From Glandiceps talaboti (lineage: Eukaryota; Hemichordata; Enteropneusta; Spengelidae), in assembly GCF_964340395.1 (NCBI RefSeq), contig NC_135554.1, positions 6,775,475 through 6,839,474 of the forward strand: a stretch of DNA of 64,000 nt, in the 5' to 3' direction. This document shows positions 50,701-62,100 of this stretch, piece after piece. The number at the start of each line of letters is the position of its first letter. Positions within the stretch are counted from its first letter, which is position 1. Under the pieces are notes generated by a model. The model did not search any database. It was not told the origin of the DNA and saw only the letters and a list, made by a program, of their open reading frames with translations. The translations under genes were made by a program, and so were the position numbers.

Positions 50701-53700
50701 CAAAACTACAGATTCAGTTGGCATGAAATTTGGTGGGAATATACTTATGGGTGAGGTAATTGGGATCTGTTCATGATATCTTGATTTTCCCATTGATATG
50801 CAAATTAGGGCTAAAAATGTGTCTTATTGTTGAAAAAATGTATAATCCCTAAACTGCTCGTCAGATTAGGCTGAAGTTTGTGTGGAACATTCTACTGGGT
50901 GTTTTTACAAAGCATGGTTCATGGTATGATTGTCCAGTCAGTCATATGCAAATTAGGACTAAAAATGAATATGTTTGATAAAAATCTATTATTCCAAAAC
51001 CCCTAAACAGATTGAAGAGAAAGTTAATAGTAATGCAACCAGGGATGTATGGATGAAGAAATATTAAGCATACAATGATACCATGAGTGATATTCAAATT
51101 AGGTGTAAAAATGTTCATTTTTTGTTTAAAAAAATTACATATCCAGAAGTACTTGGTTAGTGAATCTGATACTTGGAGAAACGTTTCTGAAAGTGTTATT
51201 CTGCAGATTTTCTTCAAATAATTTGACGAAAAATGCCCTAGCAACCATGACCACGCCCTTATCAACAAACTAATTGCAGTATATTTTGGCTAAATAATAA
51301 CATTATCTGATGGGGTATTGAGGATATATTCAAAAAAGGTATGCAAATACTGTATCAACCATGACGACTCACATAGCAACAGCCAATCAGTGTTGTATTT
51401 CACAAAAATAAAAAAGGGAATTCTTAGACAACTGAACAAACTTTCAAAATGTGTATGCCTAGCAGCCATGACCACTCATAGCAACTAGAAAATGGGAGTA
51501 CATTCTTGTTTCGTGTACACTGCAGAGCAGGCCAGCATTTGGATATGAGTGGACCCATTTCTCTTAAACTTGGTACAAGAACAACACACTATGGCATACA
51601 TGTGCTAATATGACCACCAGACGGCCATTTGGATATGATTTTTTCATATACAGCGCCCGCATTTGAATATTAGTGGACTGATTTCTCTTGAACAACACTG
51701 GCATACATTCTTACCTATGACAGGGCAAATATGTGCTATTCACAGTAACATCTCAGTGTAACCCAAGCTTTCACCACAGTCACCTCATCAGTTCACTGGG
51801 AAAAACAGTGCAATAATTGCCCCATTTCACTTTGTTAACACTATGTCTTCAATATCTAGATTTCTGTGCCAGAAATATTGATTGGCTACCCACACTCACT
51901 TGTGGGATTGCTTCACCGACAATGACTTGTTTGACAAGGAACAATATGTAGAACTTACTAGAAGAAAACATCTTTGTTGTGGTAATACAAAAATTGAATA
52001 ATGCATTCCAAGAGCACTCATGTCAATTTGTAAATAGTATATATTGTTTGATGTGATGTCTTCCCTTTTATAGCTACTCAAGGAAAATTATGTGGGTAAA
52101 AGCTGCAAGTACCAATAACAATCCAGCAGTTATTGCACACTATTACCTGGCTTGTATTAAAGAAGTGAATGGTGAGTAGAGTCTGAAATGAAATCAAATA
52201 GTTGTAGAGATGTTATTTAGAGAGTAGTTAGAGAGTCTGTTTGTCTTGCATTGCAGAGCTTTCATAGGTGAGTTTGATATTAAAAGACCATGTGATTAAA
52301 TACAGACATGTGTTATTAAAAGTCCAACTTTTGCTTTGCAAAGATTGGCACTGATGAAAACTGTATTTGACGGTTAAAAAATAAATTACAGATATGTGAC
52401 AAGAGTAACAAAAGCATCAAGTAACTGCTACAGCATTTGATCTCATTAACCATGTACACAACTGATGCTTGGACAGCATTTGAGCATCAGATTTGGGTTG
52501 GAATACACATGATATAATATTTATATGTCACACTTGTATGCAAAGATGCTGATCAAATGCAATTGCTGTGATCTTGGCACTTTTCATTGTACATGAAATG
52601 ATATATTGTTTGGCTAAAATGTGTGATTCCTATATTATCTGATATTACTAGGATGTCCACTGCAAATGCGTGCAGATCCAGGCACAGAAAATGAAACTGT
52701 TGCTGCTATGCAAATGTATATACGACAACTCGGTAATGATCCTCATTCAGGAGAGCGTTCTTTCATTTATGGAAAGTCCTGTGCCAATCAGGTAGGACAA
52801 CGATTTCAATCAGTGTGGCATTTATTAGTACTGTACTCAATTGCATTATAGCCCATGGTCATTACAAGGCCCAACACCACAAGGCCCACCACTTTTGCTT
52901 GGGGGAGGGTTATGTTAATAGAAAGTTCTTATCAGTGTCCAAACGGTCCTGGAATTTCATTTTACTTAAAGTGTACACACAATGGCTAATGGGTTGGTCA
53001 ATCTAACTGGGGAATTTAATGATTCTGAAGTAGTACTGGCGTTGTTCCGCAAAGGCCCTGCCAGTTCTATCGATATTGTTATTGAAAGGGAACAGGTTCA
53101 AATGAGGATAAGTAAACTGTGTGTAGCAATTTCACCATAGATGATTATGATATTACATATTTTGAGACATATGTAGTGACAAATTTGTTGAAAGTGTTGA
53201 TGTCGATAAATTTTAATATTTATTGAACCAAACCTGAAAAGGCATAAATAAAGCAGTGATTTGTTTTGTTGAGTGGAGATCTCAGTGTATGAAAATTAGT
53301 GCAATAATACTACAATGTGCAAGGGTTTCTGTCATTTCACCGAGGTACCTCCCCTTTCAAAGTTTTCAGATTACTGATGACCTCTTTTATATTTGACTTC
53401 CTACCTCAAATTTTCATCACATACACTACTTCCCAATTGTCTATTTTTTCACAAAGCAAAGATTTTGACCTTTTTGTTCCACCATACAACAAAAGGTCAA
53501 TTATAACAATCTTTCAATTTTATAGAGAATTGAAGCATTCTGGTCGTACCTATTGAGAGCTTGGACAGAGTGGTGGCGGCAGCACTTTTCAGGCTTGGTA
53601 CATGAAGGTCTCTTTGTTAACAGAAGTCAAATACACAAGTAAGTTTATTCCTCTTGAAGGTCAATCCTTACTGCCAGGCAATACACATTCACAAAATAAC

Positions 53701-54552
53701 CAATTGTTTCGATCATCTCAATGTACGGAAAGCAATGCAAGTTTCATGAAGATTTCCTGTGCAACTTCCCTAGGCAGTTCTATCTACCATTTTAACAGTA
53801 GTTTTGTTCCATAAGTTAATCCAATATGTGCATGTCAATATAATTGTTCCATAAGTTAATCCAATATGTGCATGTCAATATAATTGTACCACATCTGCTC
53901 TGTTACAGGTGTCTAATTCGCCACTGTTATTTGCCCGTCATCCAAACAGAACTCGATGACATTATTTCCGAATGGAATGACCACTCTATCCGTAGACAAT
54001 CACAACTTGCGGTGCCATGTGGGAGACCAAATTTATTATACTATTGCCCCGAGTTGTCAGGTAATTTGTGGGCAAACATACAATCCAGATAACACATAGT
54101 TTATCAAAAATTGTATCCTTCCTCAAATTGGACGAACACTATGATATGCCAATCCAAATAAACTTTTATCACAAACTATTCTATCATTACATAAAACAAC
54201 ATAGTAAAAGCAATGGTTGTACACGTATGTGAATTTTTCATTATTTGCCCATTTAAGTAGTTCTAAAAAGACAATAAAAACTTATTTTATGTGTTATCAG
54301 AATTCCATGGTTGTGTTTTATACAAGAATCTTTCTTATGTTTGCAGGTGGTGTAGATTGCCTACAGGAAATACCATTCAACATTGACGAGTTGGACGATT
54401 ACACATGTCTACCAAATTATGTGGGGGATAGTGAGGTTGAGGTGTATCTGGATGACATTATGAAAGAGGATAAACTTTTGCCAGCCAGGAGTCCTGCAGA
54501 AGCTCAATTGTTGTATGAAAGAATTTTAGAAAGATTGGTACCCCATCTATAA
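45431..54552 (+). CDS. Integrase-core (DDE, rve-like) protein, 12 coding exons
   Basis: Exons: 45431-45467, 45794-45884, 46427-46514, 46702-46787, 47747-47840, 48413-48441, 50504-50554, 52074-52171, 52652-52791, 53526-53638, 53909-54060 and 54347-54552. They total 1185 bases, 394 residues plus stop, with every phase consistent. A GTAAGT donor at 45124 suggests a non-coding first exon. The N-terminus (MSLPVFLQNF ... YSSYHIKMLLEIYHDTYL ... RMKKLNL) looks helical and HTH-like. The core starts GPNQVWHLDGYDKLKPYG. The catalytic triad is visible as D141 (WHLDG), D200 (RADPGTENE) and E241 (RIEAFW). It ends with a P-x-GRPNLLYY segment and an acidic C-terminus. The match is to the animal uncharacterised integrase-core proteins. 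All catalytic residues are kept, introns are many and no flanking terminal repeats are seen, so a domesticated transposase is likely. One donor is GC (46788). Confidence 0.9.
46848..46910. repeat. (GT)n microsatellite
   Basis: About 28 GT units after a GCGCGCGTGC start, in the intron with the GC donor. Confidence 0.95.
47610..47706. repeat. (TTA)n/(TTG)n microsatellite
   Basis: Triplet repeats encoding an artefactual poly-Leu run. It lies just before the acceptor at 47746. Confidence 0.97.
49719..51935. mobile_element. dispersed non-autonomous repeat cluster (GGGACT-ended family)
   Basis: It begins AGTCCCCACAGGGACTTACAG at 49719. A GTGGGGACTGTGTCACTATC end lies at 50370. From 50620 several decayed units follow, recurring around CAAAACTACTGATTAGATT, CATGAGTGATACGCAAATTA and CAAACTTGGCACAAG. 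The tail, with CCCAAGCTTTCACCACAGTC and GCAATAATTGCCCCATT, matches 61630-61800. No coding capacity seen. Confidence 0.75.
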
Positions 54553-54624
54553 ATTGTAACAATGCACTTAGTATGCTTAAGGGAGAAATAATCACTTTAC
54601 AAATGCCAGTTGATGTTCATAAAC

Positions 54625-54630
54625 AATAAA
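54625..54630 (+). terminator. probable polyadenylation signal of the integrase gene
   Basis: AATAAA 73 bases after the stop codon at 54550-54552. Confidence 0.6.
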
Positions 54631-54639
54631 AATGACTTC

Positions 54640-55900
54640 AGCAGAAAATGTTGCAGAACATGACAGTAATTTGTAACTCATTTATGTCCACTATATGTAA
54701 TACCAATTTTATGTCCTTGAATGATTGAAATTATGTATTGATGATGTATCAATTTGAGACTACCAATAGTTTGAGATTGAAAGATAGTCAGTATGCAGAC
54801 AGAGTATCGAGGATAGACTTCATGTGTTATCATCAGAATGTTGAAACAACTATTCCAACATTGGTTACAGTCAGTATATATGAAAGTTATCATGAAATTG
54901 ATATTTGTGTAAAATGAAAGGACTATGATGTTGTGATTATTGGTAACAGGACATACGCCTCCAGACAAACAACCCGTAGGACAAATGCCCCAATCACGCC
55001 TACAAATACACATACACTTTCATTTCAAACATGCCGACAAAGACTGAAATATTGATAATGAAATGAAATTTATAAAAAAAAGTGCAATAAACATGGGATT
55101 TGATTTCTAAATAAAGCAGTTATTAACTCATAAACAGGACCACTTTGAACCTATCCTCGTATGTAATTATCCCACCAGAGGCCGGGGGCATTTTTTCCGG
55201 ATTGTCCTAGAACTGTCAATATTAAAGAGAAAAACATACAAGAATAGAGAAATGTATCAAGTGTTGAAAATACTTTTATTTCACTTCTTCTTTTGGAAAC
55301 AACACATAACTTCAATGAAAGATAATAAATATAATTTTGAAATAACCTGTTCATGTGACTATGGAGGCTTGACTATGGCTTACAAACACTGGTCAAATAG
55401 ACGTTCTCTCAACCAGACGCTGAAGTGTTTTTACTTGAAGTACATCACAAACACAAAAAAACAAAGGAAAGAGTTATAAACAAAACCATCCCACATTGCA
55501 GCAAGTACATGTTTGATGTTGTAGTCAACACCCAACAAGCACAATAACCTGAAAGTTGTTAACACAGACACACAGTAAAAAGCTGCGTGACACCTATAGC
55601 AGTACCGGCACCTGTAAGTTCACTTGTGCTGAAAAACATTTCTGTTTCCTAATTGAAAAAAAAGGTGTTTGTAATCACAATATGCTGGTTTATGTTTAGA
55701 CATAAAGGTACATTCAAATGAAAGTGAAAGGCACTGCAATTGTACTGCATAATCAATGACAACCTATGCAAAATGCAGTGTTGCATGTATAACGGCTGTA
55801 TCTTTATGTTTGTAGCAGTATTGCCAATGGTACTGGAAAAACATGTTCTATTTTTCCAAAAATCCTAACTAGTAATTATAATTTCTTCTTTGTCTGGCCA
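54640..55900. other. intergenic sequence
   Basis: 54943-55000 holds an opposite-strand piece of the CATTTGTCCGGGG minisatellite family (ACAGGACATACGCCTCC ... GGACAAATGCCCC). No gene seen. TGTCTGGCCATAG at 55890 resembles the end of the fold-back at 58697. Confidence 0.55.
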
Positions 55901-55902
55901 TA

Positions 55903-58490
55903 GTATACTATAGTTATCTCTGACAATATCTGTTACTATAGCTATCTCTGACAATATGTGTTACTATAGTAATCTCTGACAATATGTGTTACTATAGTAA
56001 TCTCTGACAATATGTGTTACTATAGTAATCTCTGACAATATCTGTTACTATAGTAATCTCTGACAATATCTGTTACTATAGTTATATCTGACAATACCTG
56101 TTACTATAGTTATCTCTGACAATATCTGTTACTATAGCTATCTCTGACAATATCTGTTACTATAGTTATCTCTGACAATATGTGTTACTATAGTAATCTC
56201 TGACAATATGTGTTACTATAGTTATCTCTGACAATACCTGTTACTATAGTAATCTCTGACAATATGTGTTACTATAGTTATCTCTGACAATATGTGTTAC
56301 TATAGTTATCTCTGACAATATGTGTTACTATAGTTATCTCTGACAATACCTGTTACTATAGTAATCTCTGACAATATATGTTACTATATTTATCTCTGAC
56401 AATATCTGTTACTATAGTTATCTCTGACAATATGTGTTACTATAGTTATCTCTGACAATACCTGTTACTATAGTTATATCTGACAATACCTGTTACTATA
56501 GTTATATCTGACAATACCTGTTACTATAGTTATCTCTGACAATATGTGTTACTATAGTAATCTCTGACAATATGTGTTACTATAGTTATCTCTGACAATG
56601 TGTTACTATAGTTATATCTGACAATATGTGTTACTATAGTTATCTCTGACAATATGTGTTACTATAGTTATCTCTGACAATATCTGTTACTATAGTTATC
56701 TCTGACAATACCTGTTACTATAGTTATATCTGACAATACCTGTTACTATAGTTATATCTGACAATACCTGTTACTATAGTTATATCTGACAATACCTGTT
56801 ACTATAGTAATCTCTGACAATATATGTTACTATAGTTATCTCTGACAATATGTGTTACTATAGTTATCTCTGACAATATGTGTTACTATAGTTATCTCTG
56901 ACAATACCTGTTACTATAGTTATATCTGACAATACCTGTTACTATATAGTTATCTCTGACAATACCTGTTACTATAGTTATCTCTGACAATACCTGTTAC
57001 TATAGTAATCTCTGACAATATGTGTTACTATAGTTATCTCTGACAATGTGTTACTATAGTTATATCTGACAATATGTGTTACTATAGTTATCTCTGACAA
57101 TATGTGTTACTATAGTTATCTCTGACAATATCTGTTACTATAGTTATCTCTGACAATACCTGTTACTATAGTTATATCTGACAATACCTGTTACTATAGT
57201 TATATCTGACAATACCTGTTACTATAGTAATCTCTGACAATATGTGTTACTATAGTTATCTCTGACAATATGTGTTACTATAGTTATCTCTGACAATATG
57301 TGTTACTATAGTTATATCTGACAATACCTGTTACTATAGTAATCTCTGACAATATGTGTTACTATAGTTATCTCTGACAATATGTGTTACTATAGTTATC
57401 TCTGACAATACCTGTTACTATAGTTATATCTGACAATACCTGTTACTATAGTAATCTCTGACAATATGTGTTACTATAGTTATCTCTGACAATACCTGTT
57501 ACTATAGTAATCTCTGACAATATGTGTTACTATAGTTATCTCTGACAATATGTGTTACTATAGTTATCTCTGACAATACCTGTTACTATAGTTATATCTG
57601 ACAATACCTGTTACTATAGTAATCTCTGACAATATGTGTTACTATAGTTATCTCTGACAATACCTGTTACTATAGTAATCTCTGACAATATGTGTTACTA
57701 TAGTAATCTCTGACAATATATGTTACTATAGTTATCTCTGACAATATGTGTTACTATAGTAATCTCTGACAATATGTGTTACTATAGTTATCTCTGACAA
57801 TGTGTTACTATAGTTATATCTGACAATATGTGTTACTATAGTTATCTCTGACAATATGTGTTACTATAGTTATCTCTGACAATATGTGTTACTATAGTTA
57901 TATCTGACAATACCTGTTACTATAGTAATCTCTGACAATATATGTTACTATAGTTATCTCTGACAATATCTGTTACTATAGTTATCTCTGACAATATGTG
58001 TTACTATAGTTATCTCTGACAATACCTGTTACTATAGTTATATCTGACAATACCTGTTACTATAGTTATATCTGACAATACCTGTTACTATAGTTATCTC
58101 TGACAATATGTGTTACTATAGTAATCTCTGACAATATGTGTTACTATAGTTATCTCTGACAATGTGTTACTATAGTTATATCTGACAATATGTGTTACTA
58201 TAGTTATCTCTGACAATATGTGTTACTATAGTTATCTCTGACAATATCTGTTACTATAGTTATCTCTGACAATATGTGTTACTATAGTTATCTCTGACAA
58301 TATGTGTTACTACAGTTATCTCTGACAATATATGTTACTATAGTTATCTCTGACAATATCTGTTACTATAGTTATCTCTGACAATATCTGTTACTATAGT
58401 TATCTCTGACAATACCTGTTAATATAGCTATCTTTGAGTGACAATACCTGTTACTGTAACTATAGCTATCTCTGACAATATCTGTTATAT
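55903..58490. repeat. 28-bp minisatellite, about 90 copies
   Basis: The unit is ACTATAGTTATCTCTGACAA plus TAYSTGTT. Variants alternate GTTATCTC, GTAATCTC and GTTATATC in the first half, and ATATGTG, ATACCTG or ATATCTG in the second. A 26-base unit (CAATGTGTTAC) occurs at 56597, 57045, 57799 and 58161, always followed by the GTTATATC variant, showing higher-order duplications. It fills the space between the 3' ends of two convergent genes. Confidence 0.97.
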
Positions 58491-58499
58491 TAATATACC

Positions 58500-58870
58500 T
58501 AGAGATAATGCTGTCCCATGATTCGCTAGAATCAGTCACATGATAGAAAAATATAATGACTATTTCCCTAGGGGAGTAGTTCCAAAAACTATCACATGGT
58601 CACGTGACCACCGAGAGTTCACAGCAGGTCAAAATGGCAGCTTCTGATGATGTTGTCTGCCACCGCGAGTTCACAGCATGAGGTATATTATAAAACCCAT
58701 ATTGTCTGGCCTATAGCACCCGTTCATTACCCCCCTCGTGACTGTGAGTAACTAGAATCGCAAGCTATTTCCCTCGGCCTTCAGTCTCAGGAAATAGCAT
58801 GTGATTCTGGTAACTCAGTCCCTCGGGTGTAATAAACGGGTGCTACAGCCCTCATGGCCAGGCAATATGT
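58500..58870. mobile_element. fold-back insertion splitting the 28-bp array
   Basis: TGTCTGGCCTATAGCACCCG (58697) pairs with CGGGTGCTACAGCCCTCATGGCCAGGCA (to 58865) and AGAATCGCAAGCTATTTCC with GGAAATAGCATGTGATTCT. Further array units continue at 58871-58915, so the segment interrupts the array. It also holds two CGAGTTCACAGCA words (58614 and 58666). Confidence 0.75.
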
Positions 58871-59131
58871 GTCCACTATAGTTATCTCTGACAATACCTG
58901 TTACTATACTTATCAATGACCATGGTGGCATTGCTAGTGCAATTTACTTCCTAAAATTATGTTTTATGTGATTGATGAAACAACAAACAATGGCAACAAA
59001 AAAACTATAAGAAACAATCGACCTGAGGGAGGAGTGAAGACAAGGTTCATCCTGTCCCAAGTCTCCAAGTGTTGCCAACTGGGGACTCAGAATCACAACA
59101 CAACACATGACCTGGTAATTTACCCAGCAAG

Positions 59132-62100
59132 TTATATTTTGCCAAAACCCTGCGAATTTAGGATTGCCGTTGTCAGGAGGGTTGCTAAGTCTTCTGGTGG
59201 ACACCCTCTTGGCAACCACAACCGTAGATCACACGTCGAAGAAGATGGATATCTTGTAATGTTCTCTTCCATACCATAGAAATCTATGGTAATTTGTTTG
59301 TCAAACCCAAGTGGAGGAACACGATCAGCTCCCGTCATGAAGATCAATAGATCTTCAATACCAATTTCATGTTGATTCTCTGGATGTAAAAAACAAACAA
59401 AAGAACACAAGATTATAACAAAAAAAAACAGAAAAGGGAAAGGAATCTTAGTATCTTTTTTCATCTTATCCCCCATTTCACTTCTTTAACTTTACAAACA
59501 ATTTACTATAATCAGCTGTTAATGACGACGAACCTTAAAGTATGATATGGTATTAATATTAAAACAACCTATAAACTTGTAGTCAAAATTACACTTTTTA
59601 CCTCCTTTTTATGATAAATACCTACTGTTTCATGACAATCGGTAGTTATATGTGTAAGTGAAGTTTCTGTCTACTTATATTTCCATACTGAAAAGCCAAA
59701 ACTAATGAGATACTCTAATTTTAGCAAGTGTCCATGTATTTCAAACAGGACAGAAAATTGAGTTATTACAACGGGGGTTGTACCTTCTAGCTCTTCAATA
59801 TATATCTCGAAGCTGTACACTGTTGCTTCCTCTTTGATTTTTCGGTTGCCACCCTCTTCACTGTAGGCAACAGTGTACAGCTCCTTGAATTCTGCTCTCT
59901 TCACTTTCTCCCCAGCAGACACAAAGAGAGGCATGAACTGCCTTGGATTACTTTTCATAAGTTTGTGGAGCTGCCCAACATCATCCAAACCTTGGGAGAA
60001 CTGATTTACAGCAGCAGAGGTTCTATCGTAGAAAATATATTTATAGTGTAAGTGAACATGAACAACGGTCAGTAAAATTCAACTGTTTAATAATTTGGAT
60101 AATAAACAATAAATTGAGATAGGCAAACAGGTTAGAGTTATGCTGACAGTTAGAACACATATTCTGGGTTGTTCGTTTATTCCTTTCCATTCATCTAGAG
60201 TGTCACAGTTTCATGGTCAACATTCAAATGCAAGGTACAATTGTACAACCGTCACTGTGGCATTGCTCAGCCTGTACATGCAGATGTTGTATGACGTTTA
60301 GATATCCACATCAAGTGCTGACAAATAATCTTGTGTTGCATTTTTAACAATTCTGAGTAAATCTGAATAGTATGTTTTGTAAGTTTCGATGTTAATGGTC
60401 TTTGAATTTGTTACCCTCTGAACTATATGTCGTACAATTTCAAAAACTGGCAGACGATACAGACTAGTAGTTTACTTACCTGATCAACACCAACTGCTTA
60501 AGTAGCAGATTTAAAACTACCCCTTTCTGCTCCAACTTAGTTAAATAAATATCTGAGTAGCCAACATCGGCTACCCAGTCACCGTGTGCAAAAATAAAAG
60601 ACTGCATGTGTTCTTCGGAACCGCAATTCTGCAACTAAAGAGTTTTCATGTATTCAATCAACAAGTCAATGAATCAGCCATAATAGGTCTTTCATATAAC
60701 AATGAAAACAAGCACAGTTTGCAAAGTTCTCCTAAATGAATGGACTTGCCACAATTGAACATAAACTAAAGGTATAGATTGAAGTGTTTTAGAACTTTGC
60801 ATACAGCAGTTATTACAGGCATCTTCAAAATTCGAACTCTGTGTAAATCAATAATTGAATGTACATCTCATTTCTTCCCATACCTCTTCTAATTTTTCTC
60901 TAGTATTTGCATCTTGGAGGAGATCCAGAGTTAGATTTGTTGTCGTCATACCAACTAGGTGTTCATACACAGGCTTTGCCAAACAGGCAAGGCCTGGTCC
61001 TCCATTCAGAATTGACATCGCGGTCAATTTCCCTGCTTTTCGATACATTTTATCTTCCAATAATTGGATATCCATCGAAAATACTTTGGCATTTTCGTTT
61101 CCTTCAAAAACACCCATATTTCTTCCAACTTCCATCATCAATAACCTGCCAAATGAAATAGTGATAGTTTGTCATTGAACTTGTATTCTTTGTTGTTGTT
61201 TCACACTACTTAGTCCCCGCCAGACAAAGTCTGGGACAGGGACTTATAGATTGAGCTCTGCCTGTCCGGATTCATGTCTCAAACAGGACTGAACTGATTT
61301 CTCTCAAACTTAGAATGGGATACATATGCACATGAAATTTTTTTTTGAAAATGATAGCATCAGAGACAGATTTATAGTCAAAAAATGTGATTTTGGTAAA
61401 AAAAACACTTCAATCAGAAACACTTTAAAAAGTATGCAAATATGACTAGCAACCATGACAATTAGAGTATATTCTTGTCGAATAAAGATATCATCTTACA
61501 GGTACATTAATTTTGTAATGTAATTTTTCCATGTACACAGCCAGAATTTGGACATTAGTGAACTGATTTATCATGAACAACACACTATGGCATACATTAC
61601 TTACACAACACATGTATGTTAGAGCAAATATGTACCATTCACATAACCCAAGCTTTCACTACAATCACCTCATCCTTTCACTGAAAAAACGGTGCAATAA
61701 TTGCCCCATTGCACTTCATTAAAACTATGGCCCAAATGTTAAAAAGATTTTCTGTTCCAAACAAATTGATTGCCCACCCACAGTCACTAGCGGGGACTGT
61801 GTCATCAGCAATTACTTGTTGTTTTGTAACAGTTAGAAGATAAATCAAATTGCAGTTTACTTGACATTCTACAGTACTCAAGAATAGTAGAAACTCAGTT
61901 GTACATAATTTATTGGAAAGGAAGTCAATCGTCTAGAAAACACTCAAAAAGTTGATGACAGTACTTCCTGGTCCTGTTTATTCCTTAACATAACAATAAT
62001 GTCATTAAGTTGATTAGATTAAGAAAAAGAACAGTAAAGTAACTACAATTACCTCAGCAACTCTCTGCGTGGTCCCCCAAAGTCTTCTGCATCCTCACCA

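Larger units (their letters stand above)
45468..54346. other. introns of the integrase gene
   Basis: The introns hold a (GT)n run (46848-46910), a (TTA/TTG)n run (47610-47706) and a mosaic of dispersed repeats (49719-51935). A 35-base duplication TTGTTCCATAAGTTAATCCA occurs at 53803 and 53848. No additional exons are needed to keep the frame. Confidence 0.6.

Noticed and set aside
45431-54552. Retroviral or LTR-retrotransposon integrase
   Set aside because: There is no LTR, reverse transcriptase or HHCC zinc finger, and the frame is split over 12 exons. It fits the animal integrase-core family instead.
55903-58490. Regular 28-base repeats resembling a CRISPR array
   Set aside because: There are no unique spacers, the units are contiguous and variant, and the context is an intron-bearing animal genome.
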